Part shown: positions 36,986 to 47,700 of the stretch, one piece after another
Layout of the letters: the number at the start of each line of letters is the position of its first letter
Numbering within the stretch: the first letter of the stretch is position 1
Assembly (NCBI RefSeq): GCF_030063335.1
Contig: NZ_JASISW010000004.1
Coordinates: 62,001-126,000 of the forward strand
DNA length: 64,000 bases
Direction: 5' to 3'
Origin: Rhodococcus sp. G-MC3
GTDB lineage: Bacteria; Actinomycetota; Actinomycetes; Mycobacteriales; Mycobacteriaceae
Made by a program: the position numbers and the translations under genes
Notes under the pieces: model-generated
Seen by the model: the letters and a program-made list of their open reading frames with translations, nothing else
Told to the model about the DNA's origin: nothing
Databases searched by the model: none

Positions 36986-37957
36986 ATGCCACAGTCCGAG
37001 GACGCAGCTGTACTGGTGGAGGACGTCCACAAGTCCTTCGACGACGTCCATGCGCTCCGTGGGATCAGTTTCTCGGCTCCGCGGGGGTCGGTACTGGGCA
37101 TACTCGGCCCGAACGGCGCGGGCAAGACAACCATGGTCAAGGTTTTGGCGACGCTGATCGCGCCCGATTCGGGGCGTGCTGTGGTCGCCGGATACGACGT
37201 CGCCTCCGACGCGCCTGCAGTTCGGCGGTCGATCATGATGACCGGGCAATATGCGGCCCTGGACGACACCCTCTCCGGCCGCGAGAACATCGAACTCTTC
37301 GGTCGTCTGATGGGGCTCGACAAGAAGGCTTCCAAGACTCGTGCTCACGCGCTCCTCGAGGAATTCGACTTGCTCGACACCGGCAAACGACCGGTACGCG
37401 GCTATTCGGGAGGAATGCGCCGACGTATCGACATTGCGTGCGGTCTGGTCGTTCGCCCCAAGATCGTCTTTCTCGACGAACCGACCACGGGCCTCGACCC
37501 TCGATCGAGACAGGGCGTCTGGTCACTCGTCGAAGCATTGAAGGCTCAGGGAATCACTGTTCTGCTCACCACTCAGTACCTCGAAGAGGCGGATGTGTTG
37601 AGCGACAACATCATCGTCATCGACAAGGGCACCGTCATCGCCGAGGGCACCAGTGACCAACTCAAAGCAATGACCGGTGGAAACTTCTGCGAAGTGGTTC
37701 CTGTCGACCCGGACCAACTGCACGCCGTGGTGCGTGTTCTGGCCGAGCTGGTGCCGACCGCAGTGGCACAGGATCTCGCACAGGGCGCCGACAGATTGTC
37801 CATCCCGGCCCCGGACGGAGCAGGCACTTTGTCCGAGGTGCTCAGGCGGATCGATCACGCTGGGATTCCGCTCGCCGACATCGCATTGCGTCGACCCTCG
37901 CTCGACGACGTCTTCCTGTCGCTGACCGGCCACACGAACACGGTGTCGACCCAGTGA
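36986..37957 (+). CDS. DrrA-like ABC transporter ATPase
   Basis: The 323-residue ABC ATPase has Walker A GPNGAGKTT (about residues 40-48), the signature YSGGMRRRIDIA, Walker B KIVFLDEPTTGLDP and the H-loop-position Q in TTQYLEEAD, a substitution typical of DrrA-family drug and lipid exporters. A C-terminal DrrA-type domain follows (residues 245-323, ending RRPSLDDVFLSLTGH). ATG 36986 has GGAG 6 nt upstream. It is the first gene of a transporter operon: two permease genes follow, the first coupled by GTGA. Export of the neighbouring peptide product is likely but inferred. Confidence 0.93.
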   Translation: MPQSEDAAVLVEDVHKSFDDVHALRGISFSAPRGSVLGILGPNGAGKTTMVKVLATLIAPDSGRAVVAGYDVASDAPAVRRSIMMTGQYAALDDTLSGRENIELFGRLMGLDKKASKTRAHALLEEFDLLDTGKRPVRGYSGGMRRRIDIACGLVVRPKIVFLDEPTTGLDPRSRQGVWSLVEALKAQGITVLLTTQYLEEADVLSDNIIVIDKGTVIAEGTSDQLKAMTGGNFCEVVPVDPDQLHAVVRVLAELVPTAVAQDLAQGADRLSIPAPDGAGTLSEVLRRIDHAGIPLADIALRRPSLDDVFLSLTGHTNTVSTQ

Positions 37958-38802
37958 CGACGGTGTCCCGTAGACCACGATCGGTCGCGGACGACGCGGT
38001 CACAACCAATCTGGAACACACGGCACAACGCAAGTCGCGATTCGAACCGTCGGGGTTCGTGCAGTGGCGAGTGCTGACCGCGCGGACTATCCGAACGATG
38101 GTCCGCAAGGGTGAGCTTCTGGTCGCCATCCTGGCGCCGCTCATCTTCACGATCGGGTTCTACCTGCCGTTGAAGTTCGTCATGTCGATTCAGGGCATCG
38201 ACTACGCCCAGTTCTTGATGCCGATCATCGTCCTGCAGGCCATGGCTTTCACTGCCATCTCGTCCGCGCAGCGAGCCTCGACCGAAGCGATGACGGGACT
38301 CTCCACCCGATTGAAAACCATGCCGGTCGTCATCGGTGCGCCCTTGATGGCCCGCATGTCGAGTGCATTCATCCGTTCGACTGTCACGCTGACCGCTGCT
38401 CTGCTCTACGGGTACGTGATCGGATTCCGGTTCACGGCAGGCGCTGGGCAGGCTCTGTTGTTCGGTGCGATGGCGTTGGCGATCAGCACGGTGCTCTCGT
38501 TCGGGGCGGATGCTATCGGGACGCTGTCCAAGAGTCCTGAGGCAACAAGTCAGGCACTGACACTGCCACAGCTGATTCTCGGCATGGCGTCGACGGGCTT
38601 CGTGCCCGAAAGCGGATTCCCGGAATGGATCCGCCCCTTCGTGCGTAATCAGCCGATCTCGCAGTTCTCGGCCGCGATGCGAGACATGGCCGAGGGCTCG
38701 CTCAGCTTCTCGGTGATCTTCCCTGCTCTTGCGTGGATCGTAGGTCTCTCGCTCGTGCTGATTCCCCTCGCTCTCTGGGCGAGCTTGCGACGGAGAGACT
38801 GA
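37954..38802 (+). CDS. ABC-2 type permease (DrrB-like)
   Basis: The 282-residue membrane protein has a cytoplasmic N-terminus of about 45 residues, then six hydrophobic segments beginning LLVAILAPLIFTIGFYLPL, with the ABC-2/DrrB motifs typical of exporter permeases (FVPESGFPEWIRPFVRNQPIS in the C-terminal loop). The GTG at 37954 overlaps the ATPase stop, so the ATPase and permease are coupled. Confidence 0.9.
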   Translation: MTTVSRRPRSVADDAVTTNLEHTAQRKSRFEPSGFVQWRVLTARTIRTMVRKGELLVAILAPLIFTIGFYLPLKFVMSIQGIDYAQFLMPIIVLQAMAFTAISSAQRASTEAMTGLSTRLKTMPVVIGAPLMARMSSAFIRSTVTLTAALLYGYVIGFRFTAGAGQALLFGAMALAISTVLSFGADAIGTLSKSPEATSQALTLPQLILGMASTGFVPESGFPEWIRPFVRNQPISQFSAAMRDMAEGSLSFSVIFPALAWIVGLSLVLIPLALWASLRRRD

Positions 38803-38804
38803 CC

Positions 38805-39653
38805 ATGACAGACCTGCAACTCAACCGCAGTCGTGCGAGCACCCTCGACTTTCCGGAGCCGACGAATCCGCTGCCGGAGTCGTCGGCGAGAGCACTGTGG
38901 ACACACAGCCTCATCCAGTGCAAGCGTCTGCTGACCCGTTGGTCCCGCGATCCGACGACGATGATTCAGGCTTTGCTCTATCCGGCGCTGATGCTGCTGA
39001 TGTTCCGGGTTGTCCTCGGTGACTCGATTTCAGCGGCGACCGGACAATCTGCGATCTATGGTCAGGTGCCTCTGATTGCGCTCATCGGCGCGATGTTCGG
39101 TTCGATCGTCAGTGCCGTCGGCCTGAAGCAGGAGCGCATCAACGGGCTGCTGGCCCGGTTCTGGACTCTCCCGACGCATCGGGCTGCGGGTCTGGCCGGC
39201 CGGATGATGGCAGAAGCCGTCCGCGTGTTCGTCACGACCATCGTGATCGTCGCGATGGGCTTCGTGCTCGGTTTTCGCTTCAACGAAGGATTGCTCGCCG
39301 CGGTCGGTCTGATCCTGTTACCGATCGTTTTCGGCCTCGGGTTCGCGGTGTTGGTTACATTCCTGGCGACCGTTGCCGGGGACGCTCCGCTCGTCGAACT
39401 GGTCTCGATTCTCTGTACGCTTCTGCTCTTCTTCAATTCAGGATTTGTCCCGGTGTTGGCATACCCACCTTGGCTACAGCCTGTCGTCGCCGCTCAACCG
39501 ATGTCGTGCGCAGTCGATGCAATGAAAGCTCTCGCTCTCGGAGGACCCACGATGACACCCATACTTCAGACCTTGGCGTGGTCGTTGGGCCTCGTTGTAA
39601 TATTTCTCTACCCGGCTATCAAGGGCTACAAGCGCGCGTCATCGTCCGCGTGA
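38805..39653 (+). CDS. ABC-2 type permease (DrrC-like)
   Basis: The 282-residue second permease has the same layout: a cytoplasmic lead, then six membrane segments (MIQALLYPALMLLMFRVVLG first) and the loop FVPVLAYPPWLQPVVAAQPMS. DrrA-B-C trios export large lipids or peptides, such as phthiocerol dimycocerosate or glycopeptidolipid-type molecules in mycobacteria. The start is ATG 38805, 2 bp after drrB-like; its stop overlaps the glycosyltransferase start (GTGA). Confidence 0.9.
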   Translation: MTDLQLNRSRASTLDFPEPTNPLPESSARALWTHSLIQCKRLLTRWSRDPTTMIQALLYPALMLLMFRVVLGDSISAATGQSAIYGQVPLIALIGAMFGSIVSAVGLKQERINGLLARFWTLPTHRAAGLAGRMMAEAVRVFVTTIVIVAMGFVLGFRFNEGLLAAVGLILLPIVFGLGFAVLVTFLATVAGDAPLVELVSILCTLLLFFNSGFVPVLAYPPWLQPVVAAQPMSCAVDAMKALALGGPTMTPILQTLAWSLGLVVIFLYPAIKGYKRASSSA

Positions 39654-40540
39654 GCGCTCTGCGCGGTTCGACACCGTCCGTGACCGCCGTCATCCCCGTC
39701 AAAAATGCGATCGCACTTCTCGACCTCCAGCTGGCCGCGCTGGCCGAACAGGATTACACCGGATCCTTGGACGTCGTCGTTTCCGACAACGGTGGCAGCC
39801 CCGAACTGGCCGAGCACATCGCGTCCCACCCACTTCGGTCCAGGCTCGATCTGCACTACGCGGACTCCTCGGACCATTCGGGTGCCGCCTACGCGCGTAA
39901 TCGCGGAGCGGAGATCGCGAACGGGACATTCTTGGCCTTCTGTGACGCGGACGATGTTGTGCATCCAGGCTGGATCAGCGCACTTGTCGAGCTGGCACAA
40001 CTCCACGATGTAGTGGGAACGGCCGTGGAGACCGCGAGCATCAACCCTGCTCACGCTCTGGCGTGGACTCCGACGACTCGTCCCGAGAGACAGGGAAAGA
40101 GTCCTTTTCTCCCGTTCGCGATCGGTGCAAGCCTCGGTTGTTGGTCGGAGGTGTATCGACAGTTGGGCGGCATGGACAACGAGTTCACCACCAGCCAGGA
40201 CGTGGAATTCAGTTGGCGGGCCCAGCTCAGCGGTTTCTCTTTGGGCTTCAGCAACGAGGAACTCGTCGCGTACCGGTTGAGAGACGAGTTCCGCCCGCTC
40301 ATGCGGCAGGCGCACAATCTCGGTTACGGATTCGCGAAACTTCAAGGAATTTATCGTAATCAGGGTTGTCCTCCCGTAAGCGTGAGGAAGGTGATTTATT
40401 GGTGGTCTTTACTGCTATTGGGTAATCCGCTTGTTCCATCGTTCATAACCAAGATTTCACGTGGTCAGTGGCTACGAGCGGTTGCCGCTCACACCGGCGA
40501 AATACGGGGTGGAATAAAATATCGAACGTTCGGCTGGTAG
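39650..40540 (+). CDS. family 2 glycosyltransferase, coupled to the exporter
   Basis: The 296-residue GT-A protein has VTAVIPVKNAIALLDLQLAAL, VVVSDNGG and the metal-binding FCDADDVVHPGW; its last 60 residues repeat the paralogue at 22393-23322 almost word for word (LLGNPLVPSFITK, RGQWLRAVAAHTGEIRGGIKYRTF). GTG 39650 overlaps the permease stop, so it belongs to the exporter operon. The 3' part (from about 40370) has clearly lower G+C than its neighbours. A role in glycosylating the exported peptide or its lipid precursor is inferred. Confidence 0.85.
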   Translation: MSALRGSTPSVTAVIPVKNAIALLDLQLAALAEQDYTGSLDVVVSDNGGSPELAEHIASHPLRSRLDLHYADSSDHSGAAYARNRGAEIANGTFLAFCDADDVVHPGWISALVELAQLHDVVGTAVETASINPAHALAWTPTTRPERQGKSPFLPFAIGASLGCWSEVYRQLGGMDNEFTTSQDVEFSWRAQLSGFSLGFSNEELVAYRLRDEFRPLMRQAHNLGYGFAKLQGIYRNQGCPPVSVRKVIYWWSLLLLGNPLVPSFITKISRGQWLRAVAAHTGEIRGGIKYRTFGW

Positions 40541-40687
40541 CGATTTGCTATTTGCGTCGAGGCCCGCGATGCTGAATTGTCGGGTCGATACAATCAACGT
40601 GACTTAGTAAACATTTCGAAACGCTGTGTTGCACGATACCGCCGGTGAACTCACCGCAGCGGGAATTCGAGAGTATGGGAGCCCGTA

Positions 40688-41665
40688 GTGAGGATCAGCT
40701 GCACCGTGAGCGGCAAACGAGCGTTTTCGATCCTCCTATCGTTATTGCTCTTGACCGGCGCCGGAGCATTCGTGCTCGCACCCAGTGCTGCAGCACAGCC
40801 GGCCGTCGCTCCTTCCCAATCGGCATGGCTCGATCGCATGGGCACCCCCGTCGAAGGAACCAACGACTGGTCGTGCGTGCCGTCGGAGGCACACCCACGA
40901 CCAGTGGTTCTGGTTCACGGAACCGATACCGACATGCAGGAGAGCTGGCCGACCCTGGCGCCGGAGCTGGCATCCCAGGGCTACTGCGTGTTCGCACTCA
41001 ACTACGGCGCAATGCCCGTGATCTGGGATCCGAGCCACCTTGTGTGGGGCATCGACGACATCGCGAAGTCCGCAGGCGAGCTCGGGCAGTTCGTCGACAC
41101 GGTACTCCAGAGCACCGGTGCAAGCCAGGTCGATCTCATCGGCCACTCCCAGGGCGGAACCATGGCCCGCCAGTACCTCAAGTTCAACGGTGGTGCAGAT
41201 CCAACGGATCCGACACGAAGCAAGGTCCACCAGCTCGTGACACTCGGAGCAACCAACCACGGAACGAGCTTCAACGGGCTGCAGCAGCTCTACATGCTCG
41301 CTACCTCGCTCGGTTTGCCACGAGAGTTCACCTCCCAACTCGTGTTCGGCATCGCAGGCACCCAGCAATTGATCGGTTCGCCCATTCTCAAGAACCTCAA
41401 TGCCGGCAGTGAAGTCATGCCGGGCGTCGACTACACCGTGATCGCGACCCGAGACGACAACGTCGTGACACCGCCGGAACGTACGTTCCTGGACGACGGT
41501 GGCAATGGTCAGGTCACCAACCAGTGGGTTCAGGATCTGTGCCCGGCCAATCAGTCCTCTCACATGGGATTGACGAGCGACCCGGACGTTGCCTACATGA
41601 TCAGCGACGCCCTGGATCCGACATACCAGGACAGCAACCCGCTGGTGTGCGCCGAGCCGTCCTGA
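40688..41665 (+). CDS. secreted triacylglycerol lipase/esterase
   Basis: The 325-residue alpha/beta hydrolase has a signal peptide (residues 1-36, ending AAAQPA), the oxyanion HGTDTDMQ loop and the nucleophile elbow GHSQGG with Ser154; the acid and His are in DDNVVTPPER and SSHMGLTSDPDV. It looks like an actinobacterial LipA/EstA-type secreted lipase that would act outside the cell. GTG 40688 has GGGAG 8 nt upstream. It lies between the glycosyltransferase and the convergent NRPS gene; whether it serves the cluster is unknown. Confidence 0.85.
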   Translation: MRISCTVSGKRAFSILLSLLLLTGAGAFVLAPSAAAQPAVAPSQSAWLDRMGTPVEGTNDWSCVPSEAHPRPVVLVHGTDTDMQESWPTLAPELASQGYCVFALNYGAMPVIWDPSHLVWGIDDIAKSAGELGQFVDTVLQSTGASQVDLIGHSQGGTMARQYLKFNGGADPTDPTRSKVHQLVTLGATNHGTSFNGLQQLYMLATSLGLPREFTSQLVFGIAGTQQLIGSPILKNLNAGSEVMPGVDYTVIATRDDNVVTPPERTFLDDGGNGQVTNQWVQDLCPANQSSHMGLTSDPDVAYMISDALDPTYQDSNPLVCAEPS

Positions 41666-41685
41666 GCTCTCCCAGATCGGGCCGG

Positions 41686-41709
41686 CCATACCTGCCATGG
41701 CAGGCATGG
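41686..41709. terminator. weak hairpin between the lipase and NRPS1 ends
   Basis: CCATACCTGC and GCAGGCATGG pair around CATG with one A-C mismatch, in the 65-bp gap between the convergent lipase and NRPS stop codons. It is the only structure in the gap and could serve both strands. Confidence 0.4.
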
Positions 41710-41730
41710 AACACTGCGAGCGTTCTACTC

Positions 41731-44700
41731 CTACGCCGACCACGGAGCAGCAGAATCACGGCTTGTTCGTACGACGAAAACCAGATCCAGTTCCTCCAGG
41801 TCGAGCACTGCAGACGACTCCGTGACGACGTGAGATACCCAATCTCGCTCGATCAGCGGCATCGGGTCCAGTGCGCCGTCGTGCACGACGAACGCTGCGC
41901 CCGCTGCGGCAGCGACCACCATCCCCAGGCCCTCCCACGCCTGCGACGCCCGGTCCAGGAAGCGCAACGCCACCAGCACTCGTGATTCATGGGTCACGGT
42001 CCAGTCCGCCGCACGCCCGTGGGCCAGGACGGTCGCCTGGCGATGAGAAATGACAGTCTCGGATCCCTGGTCCAGGATTACGACTGCGTCGTCGTCGGGG
42101 ATCAGCAGTCGAGTCCGCGTTGCGTAGTCCAGCGCCCGAGACGACTGCGCTGCAATAGCCGCAGCGACCGCTGGATCGTCCACATGGACGATCTCTCGAC
42201 CCCCAGCATTTCGGGGTGACAATGCAGCGTCGGTGCGTCCGCGGGATATCGACTTCGTCAGCACTGCATCGACTGTGGTACCCGAATCCGCCCCGAATAC
42301 GGTCGCTGCGCCTGCGCACCACACCGCCCACATAGCGACGACGCGTTCGTCCGCCGCCGGAATGTCGATGACAACTCGATCGCCTGGCCCGATCCCCCGC
42401 GATACCAAGTAGCGCGCAAGGCGCGCGGCCCGATTCGCGGCGTCGAGATAGCTCGTCTCCGTCCCATCGCCGACGATCGCCGGCGCATCCGGTTCGGCTT
42501 CGACCGATGACTCGAACAGTTGCGGCAGCGTCTGGACGCGTGGAGAAAGCGACGAGGCGCCAAGTCCATCGAGGCCGGCATCGGGCCTCGCCCGACCGAT
42601 CGGCCCGACGAGGATGTCGCCGACGTCGATATCTTCGACAATGGTGTCCGTGGCCTGGGCAACGACGTGCAGCATCAGTGTCAGCCCCTCCGCGAAAGCC
42701 TCGACGGTGGCCCGTTCGTAGAGATCAGTCGAGTAGACGATCGTGCATGTGAGGCTGGAGTCTCCATCGCCGGAGTACCGGTCCGCGAACACGATCTGAA
42801 GGTCGTAGTTGGCGGTGGGGTCGACAGTGTCCATTCCCGAAATCGAGAGGCCTGGAAGGTCTAGCCAACTTGCTCCGTGGTTTTGGAGCGCTACGACCAC
42901 CTGGAAGAACGGCGACTTCGATGCCGAACGCGGAGGATCGAGCAGGTCGACGATGCGCTCGAATGGCACGTCGGAATGCGCGAACGCATCCAGATCGGTT
43001 TCACGCGCGATCCGGAGGACTTCGGACACCGTGACGTTGGGCAATATCGGAGTCCGTAGGACGAGGGTGTTCACGAACATTCCGACGATATCGTCGAGCG
43101 CTGATTCACCTCGTCCTGCGACGGGCGTGCCGACGGCGATGTCCTCGTCGCCCGAAAGCCTCGCCAACAGAATGGCAACAGCGGTGTGCAGAGCCATGAA
43201 CAACGTCGAGTTATGCTCACGAACAACAGCACCGAGGGATGTCAGCAGCGAGCCCTCGACGACAAATTCGTGGGTCGCACCGAATCCGGTAGGAGCGAGC
43301 GGCCGCGGCCTGTCGGTTGTGATGCCGGCTTGCTCGCCTAGGGTGGCCAGTGTGTGTCGCCAGAAGTTCTCTTGATTGTGAAGAATCGACGTCGCGTCGT
43401 CTGCGTCGCCGAGAACCTCTCGCTGCCACAGCACGAAGTCTGCGTATTGGACGTCGAGAGGCGCCCACTCCGGTGTTCTCCCCAGCGATCGCGCAGCGTA
43501 GGCGGTCATCAGATCACGGGTGAGCGGCCCGATCGAAAAACCGTCGGCCGCAATGTGATGCACGACGAATACCAGGATGTGGTCCGCGTCGGAGAGTTCG
43601 AGCAGCCGTACGACCAGTGGGACCGAGACAGTGACGTCGAACGATGTGGTCACGATGCTGCGCACCCGCACCGCGACGTCGTGCTCCCCCACCGGCTCCG
43701 ATGTCAGGTCGAATTCGATGTCGGCGACAGGAACGACCTGTTGTGACCCGACTCCGTTCACATCCGGGTAGCGGGTGCGCAAGGTCTCGTGACGGGTGAT
43801 CACATCGCCCAGGGCGAGCGCGAGCGCTGCGGTGTCGAGCGCTCCGCGCAGGCGAAGGGCACACGAGATGTTGTAGGCGCCCGATGCCGGGTCGAGACGA
43901 TTGAGGAACCACATTCGCTGCTGCGCGAGCGAGAGCGGAATGACCTCGGGCCGGGCGCGCGCAACGAGTTCACTTCTGCCGCCTGCACCGACGTTCGTTT
44001 CGAGACGGGCGGCAAGGACTGACACCGTCGATGCCTCGAACAGCAGGCGAACGACGACGACGGTGTCGAGCGCAGTCCCCAGTCTCGACACCACCCGGGT
44101 CGCACCGAGCGAGTTTCCGCCGAGCGCAAAGAAATCGTCGTCGGCTCCGACGTGGTCGAGCCCGAGGACTTCCGCAAAGACGTCCGCCACCACTTGCTCG
44201 ACTGCATTGGACGGTGCCCGGAACTCGGACTGCACGAAAGTAGGTGCTGGAAGGGCATTTCGGTCCAATTTTCCATTGACCGTCAGCGGAATTTCCTCGA
44301 TCGACACGAACGCCGACGGCACCATGTAGTCCGGAACCCGCGCTCCGACGTCGCGGCGAAGCTCGCCTGGATCCGGCGCGGCCCCTGGGGCGAACACCAC
44401 GTACGCGACCAACCGAACTCCGGCAAACGGGTCGTCCCGAAGAACAACTGCAACCGAGGACACGTCGGGCAGCGCGGCGATCGCCGCTTCCACCTCGCCG
44501 AGTTCGATTCGAAAACCTCGCACCTTGACCTGCTCGTCGGAGCGGCCGAGATACTCGAGTTCCCCCGACTCCGTCGTCTCGATCCACCGAGCGAGATCAC
44601 CGGTGCGGTACAGCACGCGTCCGTCCCTGCCGAACGGGTCGGCAACGAACCTCGTGGCGGACAAGGCCGGACTGCTGACGTAACCCCTCGCCAGCTGACC

Positions 44701-47700
44701 ACCAGCTATGTACATCTCGCCTGCGACACCGATGGGGACGGGCCGCAGTCGGCGGTCGAGGATGTAGATGCTGAGGCCGGGTATTGGGGCACCAATCATG
44801 GATGCAGTTGGGGCACCAATCATGGATGCAGTTGGGGCACCAATCATGGATGCAGCTGGGGCACCAATCATGGACGCAGCGGGGGCATCTCGCGCCAACA
44901 GCACGCGGGTCGAGACGTGCACGGTCGTCTCGGTGATTCCGTACAGGTTCACCAACGTGGGTCCCGCGCGGTGGTCTGTGCCGTCACCGTGACGGTCGAA
45001 CCAAGTGTGCAACCGTCGGCGCTCCAGCGCTTCTCCGCCGAAGAGTATGTACCGCAACGACAGCGACGCAGCAGGCATCACGCGGTCGACCTCGGCCAAC
45101 TGATAAAACGCAGACGGGGTCTGATTCAGTACGGTGATGTGTTCCGTTTCCAACAGCGCACGGAAGCCCTCCGGTGAGCGCGAGGTGAAGTAGTCGACCA
45201 CGACCAGTGTGCCGCCGTATAGCAATGGTCCCCACATTTCCCACACCGAGAAGTCGAATGCGTACGAATGGAACATCGTCCAGACATCGCTCGACTCGAA
45301 GCCGAATGTCTCCTCTGTGTTTGCGAATAGCTGCACAACATTTCGGTGAGTGACCGCGACGCCTTTCGGCCTACCGGTGGATCCTGAGGTGTAGATGACG
45401 TAGGCGACATTGTCGGGTGTCAGCGGCGCACGCCTGTCCTCGTTCGTCACCATTCGCCGGTCCATGCCGTCGTGATCGAACGTGTCGAGGTCGAGCACCG
45501 GGATCGCACCGAAGTCCACGGTTGCCACGAAGTCCACGGGCGAACTGGAGGTGACGCCAACGAGAGGTTGGGCGTCGTCGAGCATGAAGGCGATCCGGCC
45601 CGGCGGGTATGCAGGATCGACGGGGAGGTATCCCGCACCCGACGCCGAGACCGCCAGCAACGCGATCACCAGCTCGGCGGATCGTGGAAGTGCAACGGCC
45701 ACCAGTGTCTCCGGACCGGCGCCGAGCGAGATCAGGTGCCGGGCAAGCGCATTGACTCGGTCCCCCACCTCGCGGTACGTCCACGATCGACCGTCGAATC
45801 GCACCGCGACTCGATCCGGACCGGACGCGCAGGACGCCGCGAAGCGATCCACGAGAGTCGTGTCGTTGTCCGATATTCCTGGCCCGGATGCGCTCCACTC
45901 GTTCACGATGCGGTCGCGCTCGACGCTCGGCATCGACTCGATGTCCCCGACAGGCCGGTTCGGCCCGTCGAGGAGGCCTTCGATCAATCGTACGAATCCC
46001 GAAGCGAATCGCTTGATCGTCGAGCGGTCGAACAGATCGATGGCATAGATGAACTCGACGTTCCAGCCGGATACTTTCCCGGTATCGCCATAGGTGTCCG
46101 ACACCGTTACCTGCACGTCGAATTTGGCGTGAACCGTATCGAACTCCGTTCCGCTGATGGTCAGGTTCGGCAATTCGAGGTGCGTCTGACCGAGGTTCTG
46201 GAATGTGAACATGACCTGAAACAGTGGATGCCGTCCGCGCGCCCGGTGCGGGTCGACGGCTTCGACGATTCTCTCGAAGGGCATATCCGCGTGCGCGAAT
46301 GCAGAAAGATCGATCTCGCGAACTGCCGACACCAACGAGGAGAACGTATCGGCTGGGCTGACTCGGGTACGCAGAACGAGAGTGTTGACGAACATTCCGA
46401 TCATGTCGTCGAGCGCTCGGTCGCCCCGTCCTGCCACCGGCGTCCCGATCGCTATGTCCTCCGACGACGACAGTTCTGCCAGCAGGACAGCCAGCGCGGA
46501 GTGCATCACCATGAAGGGTGTCGTGCCGGTGCGATGAGCGAACGCTGTTATGCGCGTTCGTAGTTCATGATCGATCGATACCGAAGAGGCCGCACCGAGA
46601 GTGGACGCCTCGGTGCGGCGAGGGCGATCGGTCGGCAGTGTGATCTCCGCAGGCAGATCAGCCAAATGATCTTGCCAATAGTTGATCTGGGTGGATGCAA
46701 CCGAGTCCGGGTCGTCCTCGGATCCGAGGACTTCACGCTGCCAGAGCGCATAATCCGCATACTGCAATGCCGGACGAACCCATCCAGGCTCTTGGCCGAT
46801 GGTCCGCGCAGCATAGGCGCGCACGAGGTCACGAGTCAGCGGGCCGATGGAGAACCCGTCGACCGAAATATGATGGGCGACGACGACGAGAACATGTTCG
46901 GTCGGCGATTCACGGAGCAACCTCGCCCGGACGGGTACCGCCGTGGTGACATCGAATCCGGCCTCCACCATGGCGAGCATCCGTTCGGTGGTTCGCACCG
47001 GATCGATGTCCTCGAGGTGAAGGACCACGCCCTTCTCGGCGATGGGCTCGATCAGCTGAGAACCGACACCGGCGACGTCGGGATACACAGTCCGCAGGAT
47101 GTCGTGGCGCGCAGTGACATCGCCGAACGCGCGAACGAACGCGTCGACGTCGAGTTCGCCGGTCAGACGAATGGTCACCGGGACATTGTGGGCGGCGGAG
47201 TCCGGTTCGAGGCGGTTGAGGAACCACATTCGCTGCTGCGCCAGCGACAGTGGAACCGGCGACTCGTGGTCTTCACGCGCAACGATGGCGGGTCGCACGA
47301 CCGAACCCGGCTCGAGTTCCACGCTCTCGGCGAGCATCTCGACGCCAGGAGCGTCGAACACGGCCCGAAGTGAGACTTCGGTTCCCAGCGCTGCGCTCAG
47401 CCGAGCTACAACTCGCGTGGCCATGAGCGAGTTGCCACCGAGGGCGAAGAAGTCGTCGTCCAGACCGACGCGATCGACGCCGAGCAGGTCCCTGTAGACA
47501 CCGGCGACGAGTTCCTCGATCGGCGTCGACGGCGGTCGGAAGACTTTGACCTGAAAAGCAGGCGCCGGCAGCGCGCTCCTGTCCAACTTCCCGTTCGGTC
47601 CGACGGGAAGCGCGTCGAGCACCATCACCGTACTGGGGATCATGTAGTCCGCGATCGTGCCTGCCGCCGAGTGGCGAACCGCATCCGGGTCAAGAGTCGA

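Noticed and set aside
44786..44881. Possible CRISPR-like array
   Set aside because: Repeats are contiguous with no spacers and are in frame within an NRPS gene.
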